From Halomarina pelagica (GTDB taxonomy: Archaea; Halobacteriota; Halobacteria; Halobacteriales; Haloarculaceae), in assembly GCF_024228315.1 (NCBI RefSeq), contig NZ_CP100454.1:372001-436000 (forward strand): a DNA stretch of 64,000 nucleotides. The letters are read 5' to 3'. The first letter of the stretch is position 1. Every line of letters begins with the position of its first letter. Shown one piece after another: positions 51,371 to 60,493 of the stretch. Both the position numbers and the translations under genes were made by a program. Under the pieces are notes generated by a model. That model saw only the letters and a program-made list of their open reading frames with translations, was not told where the DNA came from and searched no databases.

Positions 51371-52714
51371 ATGTCTCCCCGACTCCTCCACTACTCGGAC
51401 ATCGAGGGGGTCTACGACGTTCCCGAACGCCTCGCGCGCCTCGCCGGTGCCGTCCGCGAGCGCCGCGGCGACGATTCGCTCGTCGTCGGCACCGGCGACG
51501 ACACCGCGCCGGGCGTCCTCCCGCTCGTCAGGAAGGGCAGGCAGGCCGTCGAGTTCTTCGAGGCCGTCCGCCCCGACGCGGAGACCTTCGGCAACCACGA
51601 CTTCGACTACGGACTCGACGCGATCCGCGGCATCGTCCGCGACACGCCCCAGACGTGGGTGAGCGCCAACGTCCGCGACGACGGGACGGTCTTCGGCGAG
51701 GCGGCGGGCGTGGTCCCCTCCGCGACGTTCGCGGTCGACGGCGCGACCGTGGGCGTCGTCGGCGTGACCGACCCGACGACGAAGGAGATGAGCCCCCGAG
51801 CGAACGGTCTCGACTTCGCCGATCCGACGGCGGCCGTCGGTCGAGAACTCGACTCGCTTCGCGACGACGGCGCGGACTACCTCGTCGTCCTCTCGCACCT
51901 CGGCGGCGCGGACGACGACCTCGCGCGCCGGTTCGACGTCGACGCGATCCTCGGCGGGCACGTCCACGTGCCCCGCGTAGAGCGCGTCGCGGGGACCCTC
52001 TGCACCCGGCCGGGGCCGAACGGCGAGCGCCTCGTGGAGGTCGACCTCGACGCCGGAACCGCGACGAGCCACCCCGTCGACGACGCGACGCCCGACGCCG
52101 ACCTCCGCGAGCGGTTCGAGCGCCACCGCGCCGAGACGGGCCTCTCCGAGGTCGTCGCCCGCGTCGACGAGCCGATCCGGCGAACGCGCGACCTCCGGCG
52201 GGGCGGGGAGTGCCGGATCGGGAACTTCGTCGCCGACGCCTACCGCTGGGCGACCGACGCCGACTGCGCGCTCCACAACAGCGGCGGCATCCGCGACGGC
52301 CCGTCGCTCGACGGGGCGGTGACGGTGGCGGATCTCGTGAGCGTCGTCCCGTTCGACGAGCCGGTCGCGACGGCGGCGGTGACGGGCGAGGACCTGCGCG
52401 CGCTGTTCGGCGAGGCCTACCGCGCCCCCCACGGCGACCCGAACTGGAACGCCCACGTCAGCGGCGCGGAGGTGGTCTACGACACCGACGCCTGCGAGGT
52501 GGTCGAGCTGACCGTCGGCGGCCTCCCGGTGGACGACGGGGCGACCTACCGGCTGGCGACGAACGCCTACCTCCTCCAGGCAGGTCACGAGTTCCCGACG
52601 CTCCGCCCCGCCCACCGCGTCGAGACCCACGGCGTCCAGTACGAGGTGCTCGCAGACTACGCCCGCGCGGTCGGCGTCGCCCCCGAGTGCGAGGGACGCG
52701 TCGTGCTCCGATGA
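51371..52714 (+). CDS. 5'-nucleotidase/cyclic phosphodiesterase-like metallophosphatase
   Basis: A 447-residue two-domain enzyme. The calcineurin-like domain has HYSDIEGVYD, VVGTGDDTAPG, FGNHDFDYGLD, LVVLSHLGGADDD and ILGGHVHVPR (metal ligands). The C-terminal nucleotidase domain has GNFVADAYRWATDADCALHN and the substrate motif NSGGIRDG. No signal peptide, unlike bacterial UshA, so it acts in the cytoplasm. Likely removes phosphate from nucleotides or related esters. Confidence 0.92.
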   Translation: MSPRLLHYSDIEGVYDVPERLARLAGAVRERRGDDSLVVGTGDDTAPGVLPLVRKGRQAVEFFEAVRPDAETFGNHDFDYGLDAIRGIVRDTPQTWVSANVRDDGTVFGEAAGVVPSATFAVDGATVGVVGVTDPTTKEMSPRANGLDFADPTAAVGRELDSLRDDGADYLVVLSHLGGADDDLARRFDVDAILGGHVHVPRVERVAGTLCTRPGPNGERLVEVDLDAGTATSHPVDDATPDADLRERFERHRAETGLSEVVARVDEPIRRTRDLRRGGECRIGNFVADAYRWATDADCALHNSGGIRDGPSLDGAVTVADLVSVVPFDEPVATAAVTGEDLRALFGEAYRAPHGDPNWNAHVSGAEVVYDTDACEVVELTVGGLPVDDGATYRLATNAYLLQAGHEFPTLRPAHRVETHGVQYEVLADYARAVGVAPECEGRVVLR

Positions 52715-52749
52715 AAAGGTTGAGAGCACCCCACCGATAATCGGGGGCA

Positions 52750-53148
52750 ATGACGCTGGTCGTGGTTCCCGTCCGGTACCCTCTCTCTGCGCACTCCCGA
52801 GCGACGCTCCGCGAGGGCGTCCGCATCGCCCGCGAGCGGGACGCGGACCTCACCGTCCTGCACGTCAACCTCTACCAGAACGGTCGGGAGGTCGGCCGGA
52901 GCGACCTCAAGCGGGCCGTCGAGGCCGAGGTCGGTCCCCTGTCGCGCGCTCGCTACCTCGTCCGCTCGGGCTTCCTCGTGGAGGAGACGATCCTCGACGA
53001 GGTCGCCGCCGAGGGGGCGGACGTGGTCGTCATCGGTCGCAAGCAGGCGAGTCGCTGGCAGCGGATGATCCGACAGCTCATGGACGACCCGGACGTCGAG
53101 CGGTACCTCAGGCGGAGCCTCGACTGCGAACTCGTGACCGTCGGCTGA
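52750..53148 (+). CDS. Universal stress protein (UspA-like)
   Basis: A 132-residue protein: VVVPVRYPLSAHSRATLREG, DADLTVLHVNLYQNG, LVEETILDEVAAEGADVVVI and SLDCELVTV as the closing strand. The ATP-binding G-x2-G-x9-G-S/T loop of ATP-binding Usp members is not present (IGRKQASRWQRMI instead), so it is likely a non-ATP-binding type. It follows the nucleotidase by 35 bp. Confidence 0.82.
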   Translation: MTLVVVPVRYPLSAHSRATLREGVRIARERDADLTVLHVNLYQNGREVGRSDLKRAVEAEVGPLSRARYLVRSGFLVEETILDEVAAEGADVVVIGRKQASRWQRMIRQLMDDPDVERYLRRSLDCELVTVG

Positions 53149-53162
53149 CCTCCGCCGGTCGG

Positions 53163-54344
53163 CTACCCGCGGTCGTTCCGGCCGGCGTCGGGGTCGGTCG
53201 CCCCGGTCGAGTCGCCGGTGAGTCGCGTTCGGCCGTCGCTCGCCCGCTCCTTCGCGCGGTCCGTCTCCTCCCCGTCGCCCACCTCCTCCACGTCGCCCGC
53301 TCCCGCTCCGTGGTCCACCCCCGTCCCGCCGTCCGCCTCCGTCCCGTCGAGCGCCACGTCCAGGTGCCCGCTCGTGTCGTCGAAGACGACGTGCGAGTGG
53401 GGATAGGGGATCGCCACGTCGGCGTCCGCCAGCCGCTCCCAGACGCGGGTCTGCACCTTCGAGCGGACGGTGAGCAGCTTGTACGGCTCCTTCACCCAGT
53501 AGCGGAGCGTCAGGAGCACGCCGTGGTCGGCGAACTGGTTGATGTAGCACGTCGGCGCGGCGGGGTAGCGCGCGCTCCCGATCCGGATGTCGGGGCCGCC
53601 GTCGATCACCACGTCCACGCCGCGGGCGGCGTCCTCGATGAGCTGTCGGGCCTCGTCCAGGTCGCCTTCGTACGTGACCGTGACGTCGAGGCTCAGGCGC
53701 GTCCGGGGGTCCTCGGCGGAGTAGTTGACCACGTCGCGGTCGCGGATGGTCCCGTTCGGGATCGTGAGGAAGGTATTGTTTAGCGTGAATATCTTCGTGT
53801 ACCGGAGGTTGACGTCCTCGACGAACCCGCGCACCCCGGTGCCGCCCACGTCGGGGATCTCGATCATGTCGCCCACCTCGTAGGGCTGGTCGGCCAGCAC
53901 GAACAGCCCGCTGATGTAGCTGCCGACGATGGGGGCGAGAATGACACCGACCACTGCCGTGAACACCGTGACCGAGAGGACGATGTCGCCGAGCCGAGTG
54001 CCGTAGATGGTCAGGACGATCGAGAACGCGAAGAGCATCACGATCAGCCGGATCAGCCGGAGGACCGTCCGCGAGACGCTGGGCCGGCGGAATCGCCGCG
54101 CGATGCGCCGTCCGAGGAGGCGGTTGATGAGCTTCGAGGCGTACCACGCGAGGGCGAGGATAAATATCGCGGCGATGAACTTTCCGATCGGCTCCGCCAG
54201 GTCGGTCGGGATCCAGTCCGGGAAGAGTTCGACGATCTCGCGGGCGAACTTGCTCCCGGTGGTGTTGTTCGTCCCGTTGCTCGGCCCGCCGAGAATTGTA
54301 CTCTCGTTCCCGCCCGACCCGTTCGTCCCGTTCTGTGCCACCAT
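53163..54344 (-). CDS. MscS-family mechanosensitive channel
   Basis: A 393-residue protein. Residues about 1-40 are Asn/Gly/Thr-rich. Three transmembrane helices follow (IGKFIAAIFILALAWYASKL, LRLIRLIVMLFAFSIVLTI, VFTAVVGVILAPIVGSYISG). The MscS beta domain reads PYEVGDMIEI, VRGFVEDVNLRYTKI and LTIPNGTIRDRDVVN. The last 60 residues are an acidic low-complexity tail. It relieves turgor during osmotic downshift. Confidence 0.92.
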   Translation of the reverse strand: MVAQNGTNGSGGNESTILGGPSNGTNNTTGSKFAREIVELFPDWIPTDLAEPIGKFIAAIFILALAWYASKLINRLLGRRIARRFRRPSVSRTVLRLIRLIVMLFAFSIVLTIYGTRLGDIVLSVTVFTAVVGVILAPIVGSYISGLFVLADQPYEVGDMIEIPDVGGTGVRGFVEDVNLRYTKIFTLNNTFLTIPNGTIRDRDVVNYSAEDPRTRLSLDVTVTYEGDLDEARQLIEDAARGVDVVIDGGPDIRIGSARYPAAPTCYINQFADHGVLLTLRYWVKEPYKLLTVRSKVQTRVWERLADADVAIPYPHSHVVFDDTSGHLDVALDGTEADGGTGVDHGAGAGDVEEVGDGEETDRAKERASDGRTRLTGDSTGATDPDAGRNDRG

Positions 54345-54420
54345 TACCCGTCACTTTCGCGACACGGGAAAAAGAATTGCGACCCGCGATTCTAAGTCGC
54401 GAGGCGTCGCACACCGACGC

Positions 54421-55161
54421 ATGTCCATCCGCTCGACTGAGCGCACCCGCTTCGACGTCACGCACGACAGCGCCCCGACCGAGACGCTGCTCTGTGGCTT
54501 CTCTGAGTTCGGGCTGGCGGGACTCACCGCGGCCGACTACCTCGTGAAGCAACTCGACCTCGAACAGACCGGGCACGTGGCCGCCGAGGGGCTCCCGGCC
54601 ATCACGCCCTTCAGCGAGGGAGCGCCGCGCAACCACACCCGGCTGTTCTCGCGCGACGGCCTCGACCTGACCGTCCTCGTGGGCGAACTGTTCATCCCCG
54701 TCGGGATGGCCAAGCCGTTCGCGGACGCCGTGCTCGACTGGGCCGAGGAGGAGATCGCCGAGGTAGCCGTCCTCTCGGGCGTCCCCGTCGCCCACGGGCC
54801 GGACGAGCACCGCGCGTTCTACATCGCCACCGAGGACTACCGCGAGCACCGCCTCGACGACGGCGAGGTGCCGCCGATGGGCGGGGGGTTCCTCGACGGC
54901 GTCAACGGCGCGCTGATGCAGCGGGGGCTCGACTCCGATCTCCGCGTGGCCGTCTTCGCGACCCCCGCCCACGCCCAGACGCCGGACGTGGAGGCGGCGC
55001 TCCGACTCCTCGACGCCCTCGAACGGGTCTACGACCTCGACGTCGACACCGAACCGCTGGAGTCGTTCGCCGAGGAGGTGAGACAGCACTACGCCGAACT
55101 CGCCGCGCGGATGCAGGCCGTCGAGGCGGGTCGCCAGCCGGAGGACCGGATGTACATGTAA
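54421..55161 (+). CDS. PAC2-family protein (proteasome assembly chaperone-like)
   Basis: A 246-residue protein: LLCGFSEFGLAGLTAADYLVKQ, LTVLVGELFIPVGMAKPFAD, VAVLSGVPVAHGPDEHRAFY and VPPMGGGFLDGVNGALMQRG are PAC2 signatures. Archaeal members may assist proteasome assembly or have another ATP-dependent role. The first hairpin-repeat copy begins at its stop codon. Confidence 0.9.
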   Translation: MSIRSTERTRFDVTHDSAPTETLLCGFSEFGLAGLTAADYLVKQLDLEQTGHVAAEGLPAITPFSEGAPRNHTRLFSRDGLDLTVLVGELFIPVGMAKPFADAVLDWAEEEIAEVAVLSGVPVAHGPDEHRAFYIATEDYREHRLDDGEVPPMGGGFLDGVNGALMQRGLDSDLRVAVFATPAHAQTPDVEAALRLLDALERVYDLDVDTEPLESFAEEVRQHYAELAARMQAVEAGRQPEDRMYM

Positions 55162-55224
55162 ACCCACCTTTTGCCGCGGGAGCGGCCTCCGGCCGCTCCC
55201 TGACAAAATCTGGACCAAAACCCT
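55159..55224 (+). repeat. Dispersed hairpin repeat, copy 1
   Basis: Core 55169-55208: ttttgccgcgggagcggcc, a short loop, ggccgctccctgacaaaa. This forms a long stem with matched ttttg/caaaa ends. It is followed by tctggaccaaaacc. The same element with few changes occurs at 58315-58379, also directly after a plus-strand stop codon. It may serve as a transcription terminator or mRNA 3' end, or be a mobile palindromic element. Confidence 0.75.
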
Positions 55225-55702
55225 CGTCGCTCCCGCCGCCGGACTCGCGGTGCTCGTCCGGCGTGCCCCCGCTCGCCTCCGGCTCGCGGGCACGCCGGCG
55301 CGCTCGCTTCGCTCGCGCCCCGTTGGTCGCTCCTCGGTCCGCTCGCTCACTACGCTCGCTCGCGGGTGCTACGCTGGCAGTGATCGCGGTGATAGCGATT
55401 ATCGCGGTGATGGTGATGGCGGTGATTGCGGTGGTAGTGGTGGTGGGGACAGTGGTAGTGGTGGTGGGGGCAGTGGTGGTGGGGACAGTGGTGGTATTTG
55501 CAGTCGGGCGACCTCGGCGCCCCACGTCGATGACGGCTCGCCCCTCTTCAGTCGTTCGCGGAGTGTGTCCCGACGAACGGTATCTCCTGCTGTCAGATCG
55601 ACCCGTGATACCGCGATTCACGGCCCGAAACGGTCGTAAACGACCGTTACGGATGGGTTCGGTTCACCAAGCATTTACCCGTCCGGATCCTACGGTATCC
55701 CG
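55225..55702. other. Low-complexity intergenic region with tandem repeats
   Basis: Contains GCTCGCTTCGCTCGC-type stretches (55280-55370) with a long imperfect palindrome around ccggcgtgccc (55257-55303). Then come gtgat/ggtgatagcg runs and a ggtggtggggacagtggtagt minisatellite (about 55430-55497). Open frames through it encode only Val/Ala, Thr or Gly/Ser repeats and are not convincing as genes. Confidence 0.6.
55430..55497. repeat. GT/GGT-rich minisatellite
   Basis: Units close to gtggtggtggggacagtggta repeat about three times, with shorter gtggtg units between. Such tracts are slippage-prone. All three frames on each strand give low-complexity peptides. Confidence 0.6.
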
Positions 55703-55912
55703 ATGAGTCACGTGGATCTGCGTCGTCGTTCCCCGGGCCGCCGCAGCCGGCCCAAGACGACGCTGTTCTGTCCGACCTGCGGTCACGAGAGCACCGCGAC
55801 GGCGGACGGCGACTGGGTGCTCGTCGAGCGCACGCGCGACGGCGAGCGACAGCTCGCCTACGAGTGCCCCGTCTGCGGGACCGCCCTGAGCGTCCACCGC
55901 GTCCTCCAGTAG
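55703..55912 (+). CDS. Small zinc-ribbon protein
   Basis: A 69-residue protein with a basic start (LRRRSPGRRSRPKTT) and a single zinc ribbon: FCPTCGHESTA and YECPVCGTALSVHRVL. DWVLVERTRDGERQLAYE lies between the knuckles. A conserved-looking haloarchaeal form; exact family not recalled with certainty. Confidence 0.75.
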   Translation: MSHVDLRRRSPGRRSRPKTTLFCPTCGHESTATADGDWVLVERTRDGERQLAYECPVCGTALSVHRVLQ

Positions 55913-56003
55913 GGCCCGCGGCCGTATCGAAGCGGGTCGCACCACGCCGTCTCCCGCTCCTGCTCCTCCGCCACTCCCGTCATCGTCCACCGCGAGCGGT
56001 CGA

Positions 56004-56837
56004 TCAGTCGGTGACGACGCCGTCGACGAGTCGGACGGGCGTCTCGTCGTACGCGGGGTTCTCGATCGCGAACCCCTCGGCGGGTTCGCGCATCACCTCG
56101 CTCGGCGAGCGGTACTCGTTCTCGAAGGCGAAACCGCTCTCGATGATCTTGGCGCGCGACCCGACGACGGTGACGGGCACGTCGAGTTCGTTCGCCGTCG
56201 CGGCGATGGGGAACGTCCCCACGCGGTTGTAGAGCGTCTCCCCGACGATGCAGTCCATCCCGACGACGACCCGGTCGCACTCGGGGAGGACGCACCCGGA
56301 GGCGCTGTCGACGAGCAGGTGGGCGTCGACGCGGTCCATCGCGGCGAGCACGCGCGTGGTCTTCCGACCGAGGTACCGCGGGCGCGCCTCCGTCACGTAG
56401 ACGGTGAGGTGCGCGCCGCCCTGGACCGCGATCTCGATCGCTTCGAGGACCGTCGAAGAGTAGTCGTGCGTGAGGATCGTCGTCCCGTCGTCGAGCAGCG
56501 TCGCGCCCTCCTCGGCGGCGCGGTGTTTCGCCGTCTCGACCTGCTCGACGGCGCGCTCGACCGCCCGGACGGTGAGTTCCTTCGCCCGCTCGAGCGTCTC
56601 GGGGTCGGCCTCGGTGACGCTCTCGACGATGTCGCGCTGCGTGGTGTACAGCGAGGCGTGGGACGGGTTCGCCCGCCGGAGCGCGCTGCTGTTGCGTTCG
56701 AGATCGCGGAGGTACTCCTCGACGGTCGCGACGTCACGCTCCGTGAGCGTCGCGAGCGCGCGGGCGGCCTTCACCGCCACCACCGACGAACTGTGCGTCT
56801 GCATCTCCCGGATCTCCTCGACCGTCTCGTCGATCAT
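56004..56837 (-). CDS. eIF2B alpha-like / ribose-1,5-bisphosphate isomerase-family protein
   Basis: A 277-residue protein. The N-terminal helical domain (DETVEEIREMQTHSSS) is followed by the Rossmann-like domain with ILTHDYSSTVLEAI (about 121-134), TEARPRYLGRK and RVVVGMDCIVGETLYNRVGT. Asp195 matches the family's catalytic Asp, but the Cys of isomerases (THCNS in archaeal ribose-1,5-bisphosphate isomerase) is Asp125 here. Isomerase activity is therefore doubtful; a nucleotide- or factor-binding role like eIF2B subunits is possible. Start at 56837 (MIDETV). Confidence 0.83.
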   Translation of the reverse strand: MIDETVEEIREMQTHSSSVVAVKAARALATLTERDVATVEEYLRDLERNSSALRRANPSHASLYTTQRDIVESVTEADPETLERAKELTVRAVERAVEQVETAKHRAAEEGATLLDDGTTILTHDYSSTVLEAIEIAVQGGAHLTVYVTEARPRYLGRKTTRVLAAMDRVDAHLLVDSASGCVLPECDRVVVGMDCIVGETLYNRVGTFPIAATANELDVPVTVVGSRAKIIESGFAFENEYRSPSEVMREPAEGFAIENPAYDETPVRLVDGVVTD

Positions 56838-56910
56838 AGGTAGGAAGTCGCCGCATTCGAGCAAAGAACTTCTGGGTGCCACGATCGACGAAGGAGCGAC
56901 GCCTCCGCGG

Positions 56911-57696
56911 TCATCCGCGCTTCGGGGACTCCTCGGCGGCGTCTTCCTCGGCGACCGGCTTGCCGGCGGGATCGCCCATCCCGAGCGCCCTGAGGCGTTC
57001 GGGGGGGATCGCCCGAGAGCCCCCCTCCCCGTTCACCGTGACGCCGCTGGTGACGATGGACTGGACTGCCTCCTCGATGGTCATGTCGACGTCGATGACC
57101 CGATCGCGCGAGGTGTGCAGGACGTAACCGCCCATCACGGGGTTCGGGGCCATCGGCATGAACAGCGTCACCATGTCCTCGTGGCCCGTACTCTCCTCGA
57201 CGTGGGTCGGGGTCTCCGCGGTGACGAACGCCACCGTGTACGATCCCGGCGTGGGGAACTCGACGAGCTTCACGTCGCGAAAGCTCTCGACGTCGCCCTC
57301 GACGACGACCTCGCTCATCTGTCGGAAGCCGGTGTAGAGCGAGCCGATCCCGGGAATACGTTCGATGGTCCGGTCGACGACACCGGTGAGGCGACCGCCG
57401 GTCGGGCGCGTCTCCGCGACGATGCCGATCACGAGGACGACCGCGAGGAACGCGACGACCGTCGCGGCCTTGAGCACCGTCGGATCGACCGTCTTCGTGT
57501 CGGCCTCGACGTAGAAGAGCGTCATCACCACCGGATCGAGCAGTCCCGAGAGGAAGTCGAGCGCGAAGGCTAGCACGAGCAGAGTCGCGAACAGCGGGAT
57601 CGTGAGCGCCGCTCCCGTGATGAACCACTGCCGCACCCGCTCGCGAAGCGTCCGATTCGTTCTCCGCCGACCGACGTTCCGGTCCCCCAGCGTCAT
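56911..57696 (-). CDS. DUF502-family membrane protein
   Basis: A 261-residue protein with two transmembrane helices (FITGAALTIPLFATLLVLAF and LKAATVVAFLAVVLVIGIV). Then come IPGIGSLYTGFRQMSEVVV, the DUF502 signature, and a soluble beta-rich domain (VAFVTAETPTH, LFMPMAPNPVMGGYVLH). An acidic tail ends the protein. Start at 57696 (MTLGDRN). Function unknown; related proteins are widespread in bacteria and plants. Confidence 0.88.
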   Translation of the reverse strand: MTLGDRNVGRRRTNRTLRERVRQWFITGAALTIPLFATLLVLAFALDFLSGLLDPVVMTLFYVEADTKTVDPTVLKAATVVAFLAVVLVIGIVAETRPTGGRLTGVVDRTIERIPGIGSLYTGFRQMSEVVVEGDVESFRDVKLVEFPTPGSYTVAFVTAETPTHVEESTGHEDMVTLFMPMAPNPVMGGYVLHTSRDRVIDVDMTIEEAVQSIVTSGVTVNGEGGSRAIPPERLRALGMGDPAGKPVAEEDAAEESPKRG

Positions 57697-57796
57697 TGGT
57701 CCGGCCAACACGGTCGGCCGTCAAGAACAGTGGGGTTTACAGGTAGTCGAGGCGGCCGCCGCGGGCTTGCCACCGGGCCGATCCACCCCCCGGTGG

Positions 57797-57806
57797 AATT
57801 ATATCC
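57797..57806 (+). promoter_or_regulatory. TATA box for the GNAT gene
   Basis: aattatatcc, about 27 bp before the GTG at 57830. It supports that GTG as a leaderless start. Confidence 0.55.
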
Positions 57807-57829
57807 GAGAGCACGCATATGGTGTGGTA

Positions 57830-58315
57830 GTGAGCGTCAACGTCGAGTCCCGTATCGTCTCGCCGGGGAGTGACGACTACGTCGAGGACGCCTGGAAGCT
57901 GAAAGAGCGTATCCGCCGGGAGGAGGGGGTCCTCAAGCAACGTCGGGGCTTCTTCGTCGACGCGTACCGACGCTCGACCGTCTACTGCTACATCACGGCG
58001 GGCGTCACCGAGGAACTGATCGCGTTCGCCTCGACGCGCCGCGACGGTTACATCCTCTTTCTCGCCGTCTCCCCCGACTTCCGCGGCGACGGCTTCGGCG
58101 AGCGCCTCGTCGCGACCGTCGCGGAGCACCACCCCTCGGTCACCTGCCACGCCCGGACGACGAACCACAACGCCCTCGACTTCTACGAACACCTCGGCTT
58201 CGAGGTGCAGCGCCGCGTCACCGGCTACTACGAGGACGGCGGCGACGCCTACTACCTCCGCCTCGGCGATCACGCGGGACTGAAGGAGAAGCTCTCGCGG
58301 TTCATGGGGTTCTGA
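57830..58315 (+). CDS. GNAT-family N-acetyltransferase (RimI-like)
   Basis: A 161-residue protein starting with GTG (VSVNVESRIVSPG). ILFLAVSPDFRGDGFGERLV is the acetyl-CoA binding loop and NALDFYEHLGFEVQRRVTGY the C-terminal motif. EEGVLKQRRGFFVDAYRRST is a conserved haloarchaeal segment. Substrate unknown. The second hairpin repeat begins at its stop codon. Confidence 0.88.
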   Translation: MSVNVESRIVSPGSDDYVEDAWKLKERIRREEGVLKQRRGFFVDAYRRSTVYCYITAGVTEELIAFASTRRDGYILFLAVSPDFRGDGFGERLVATVAEHHPSVTCHARTTNHNALDFYEHLGFEVQRRVTGYYEDGGDAYYLRLGDHAGLKEKLSRFMGF

Positions 58316-58379
58316 AACCCCACGTTTTGCTGCGGGAGCGGCCGAAGGCCGCTCCCTGGCAAAACCTGGACTAAAACCC
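58315..58379 (+). repeat. Dispersed hairpin repeat, copy 2
   Basis: Core 58325-58364: ttttgctgcgggagcggcc, gaa, ggccgctccctggcaaaa, followed by cctggactaaaacc. Forty core positions align to copy 1 with a changed loop and two other substitutions. Same orientation and the same position relative to the upstream stop codon as copy 1. Confidence 0.75.
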
Positions 58380-58651
58380 CGCCTCACCCCCTCAGTCGCT
58401 TCGCTCCTTCGGGGGTTCGGCGGGTCGCGGCCTCGCTCTGCTCGGCCGCGCGGGCGTCACGGGCTGGTCGCCGGGGTCAAGTCAGATTCGTACTGGTAGC
58501 GCGTGCAACCACGGGGTCTGCGGCTATACGCGACACTCGTACGCCGCCACTCCGAGATCGTCCCGAACGAGAGTCGATTATATTGATATTCTTCATACAT
58601 AAATTTATCCTCAAAAAGTAATATTTGTAGCCTCTCCGTCTCTCGAACGTC
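58380..58651. promoter_or_regulatory. Promoter region of the gamma-glutamyltransferase gene
   Basis: The stretch 58570-58630 is the most AT-rich part of this half of the window and contains gattatattg (58576-58585) and cataaatttatcc (58598-58610), either of which could be the TATA box. The rest is GC-rich and shows no gene. Confidence 0.5.
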
Positions 58652-60493
58652 ATGCCAGTTCGCGGCGGAGACGAGAGCGGTACCGAGGACGAACCGACCG
58701 AGGCCGAGGGAACGGGGACCGGCCGACGGACGTTCCTGAAGGGATCGGCGGCGACGCTCGGGGCGGGCGCGCTCCCGGTCGGTGCTGCGGCGGCGCAGGA
58801 GTCGGACGCCGAGAGAGTCACCGCGGGCGACGTCCCCGTCGCGCGCAGTTCCGAAGGGATGGTCTCCTCGGTCCACCCGCAGGCGACGGTCATCGGCGCG
58901 GACGTTCTGCGCAGCGGCGGGAACGCCATCGACGCCGCCGTCGCCGTCCAGTTCGCGCTGAACGTCGTCCAGCCGCACTCCTCGGGGATCGGCGGCGGCG
59001 GATTCATGGTCGTCTACGTCGCCGAGGAGAACGAACTCTACGCGATCGACAACCGCGAGCGTGCCCCCTTTGGGGCGGACCCCGAGATGTTCCTCGACGA
59101 CGACGGCGAACCGATCCCGTTCCAGGAGCGGCGCGCCAGCGGCGACGCGGTCGGCGTCCCGGGCACCCTCCGCGCGGCCGACGTCGCGCTCAAGCGGTTC
59201 GGGACGATGGAACTCGCGGACCTCGTCGATCCCGCGGTCGGGCTGGCGGGGGAGGACGGCCCGGAAGTCACCGTGGACGCGGCGCTCGCCGAGGCCATCG
59301 CCGGAAACTCCCAGGTGTTCAACGAGGCCGCGAGCGAGGTATTCACGCCCGGCGGTGACCCGCTCGAGGAGGGCGAGACGCTCGTCCAACCCGACCTGGC
59401 CGAGACCCTCAGAACCATTCGCGACGCGGGCATCGGCCCATTTTACAAGGGCGAGATCGGCGAGGCGCTCGCCGAAACCGTGCGGGACGCCGGCGGGAGC
59501 ATGCGCCCCGCCGACCTCGCTCGCTACAACGTCACCGTCGACCACCCCGAGTACGCCGAGTACCGGGACGTGACCGTCCGCACGCAGTCGCTGCCGAGTT
59601 CCGGCGGCCTCACGATCGGGCAGATCCTGAAGCTCGTCGAACCGTTCGAACTGCGACGGCGCGGCCGCTACTCGCCCGAGACGTACGAGGTGCTCCTCGA
59701 GGCGTTCGGCCTCGCCTACGCCGATCGCGGGGAGTACATGGGCGACAAGGCGTTCGTCGACGCGCCGTGGCAGGGTCTGTTCGACGAGGAGTACCTCGCG
59801 ACCCGCCGCGACCTGATCCGTCCCGACAGCGATGCGTTGTCGCCGCTCGAACCGGGGAACCCGTGGGACTACCAGCCCGGCGAGCCGTACCGTGTCACGC
59901 CGGTCGGTCGCGGCGACCTCGCGGGGGGACCAGTCCGCGACCGCGGGCAGACGACGCACTTCACCACCGCCGACGGCGAGGGGAACCTCGTCTCCTGGAC
60001 CAGCACCATCGAGCAGTTCTTCGGCTCCGGGCTGATGGTCCCCGATTACGGCTTCATGCTGAACAACGAACTCACCGACTTCGACGCTGTCCCCGGCGGG
60101 CCGAACGAGGTCCAGCCGTGGAAGCGCCCGCTCAGCAGCACGAGCCCGACGATCGTCTTCAAGGACGGGGAGCCGTTCATGACCGTCGGCTCGCCAGGCG
60201 GCAAGACCATCATCACGACGGTCGCGCAGATCATCCTCAACGTCGTCGAGTTCGGGATGGGCGTTCGGCAGGCCGTCGCCGCGCCGCGCGTCTACAAGGA
60301 CACCGACCCGGAGATCCTCTGGGAGGCCGGCGTCCCGCGCGGGGTCCGGAAGGTGCTCGGGCGAGCGGGCTTCTCCTTCGAGTCGGAGGCGGCGCAGCTC
60401 GGCAACGCGCAGCTCGTCCTCGTCGACCCCGACTCCGGGGAGTACGTCGGCGCGGCCGACCCCCGGCGACAGGGTGCGGTCGAGGGGATCTGA
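58652..60493 (+). CDS. Gamma-glutamyltransferase, Tat-exported
   Basis: A 613-residue precursor. RRTFLKGSAATLGAGAL (from residue 25) is a Tat signal with twin Arg, ending near AAAAQE. The large subunit begins after it and includes SSGIGGGGFMVVYV. Autocleavage is predicted before Thr434 (GQTTHFTTADGEGN), giving the small subunit with its N-terminal nucleophile Thr. MTVGSPGGKTIITTVAQIIL is another signature. It transfers or hydrolyses gamma-glutamyl groups outside the cell, perhaps for poly-glutamate or gamma-Glu-Cys use. Confidence 0.93.
   Translation: MPVRGGDESGTEDEPTEAEGTGTGRRTFLKGSAATLGAGALPVGAAAAQESDAERVTAGDVPVARSSEGMVSSVHPQATVIGADVLRSGGNAIDAAVAVQFALNVVQPHSSGIGGGGFMVVYVAEENELYAIDNRERAPFGADPEMFLDDDGEPIPFQERRASGDAVGVPGTLRAADVALKRFGTMELADLVDPAVGLAGEDGPEVTVDAALAEAIAGNSQVFNEAASEVFTPGGDPLEEGETLVQPDLAETLRTIRDAGIGPFYKGEIGEALAETVRDAGGSMRPADLARYNVTVDHPEYAEYRDVTVRTQSLPSSGGLTIGQILKLVEPFELRRRGRYSPETYEVLLEAFGLAYADRGEYMGDKAFVDAPWQGLFDEEYLATRRDLIRPDSDALSPLEPGNPWDYQPGEPYRVTPVGRGDLAGGPVRDRGQTTHFTTADGEGNLVSWTSTIEQFFGSGLMVPDYGFMLNNELTDFDAVPGGPNEVQPWKRPLSSTSPTIVFKDGEPFMTVGSPGGKTIITTVAQIILNVVEFGMGVRQAVAAPRVYKDTDPEILWEAGVPRGVRKVLGRAGFSFESEAAQLGNAQLVLVDPDSGEYVGAADPRRQGAVEGI

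Noticed and set aside
55263-55706. A Val/Ile-rich ORF that could look like a membrane protein
   Set aside because: The hydrophobic run arises only from GTG/GTGAT tandem repeats; other frames give Thr or Gly/Ser repeats equally well.
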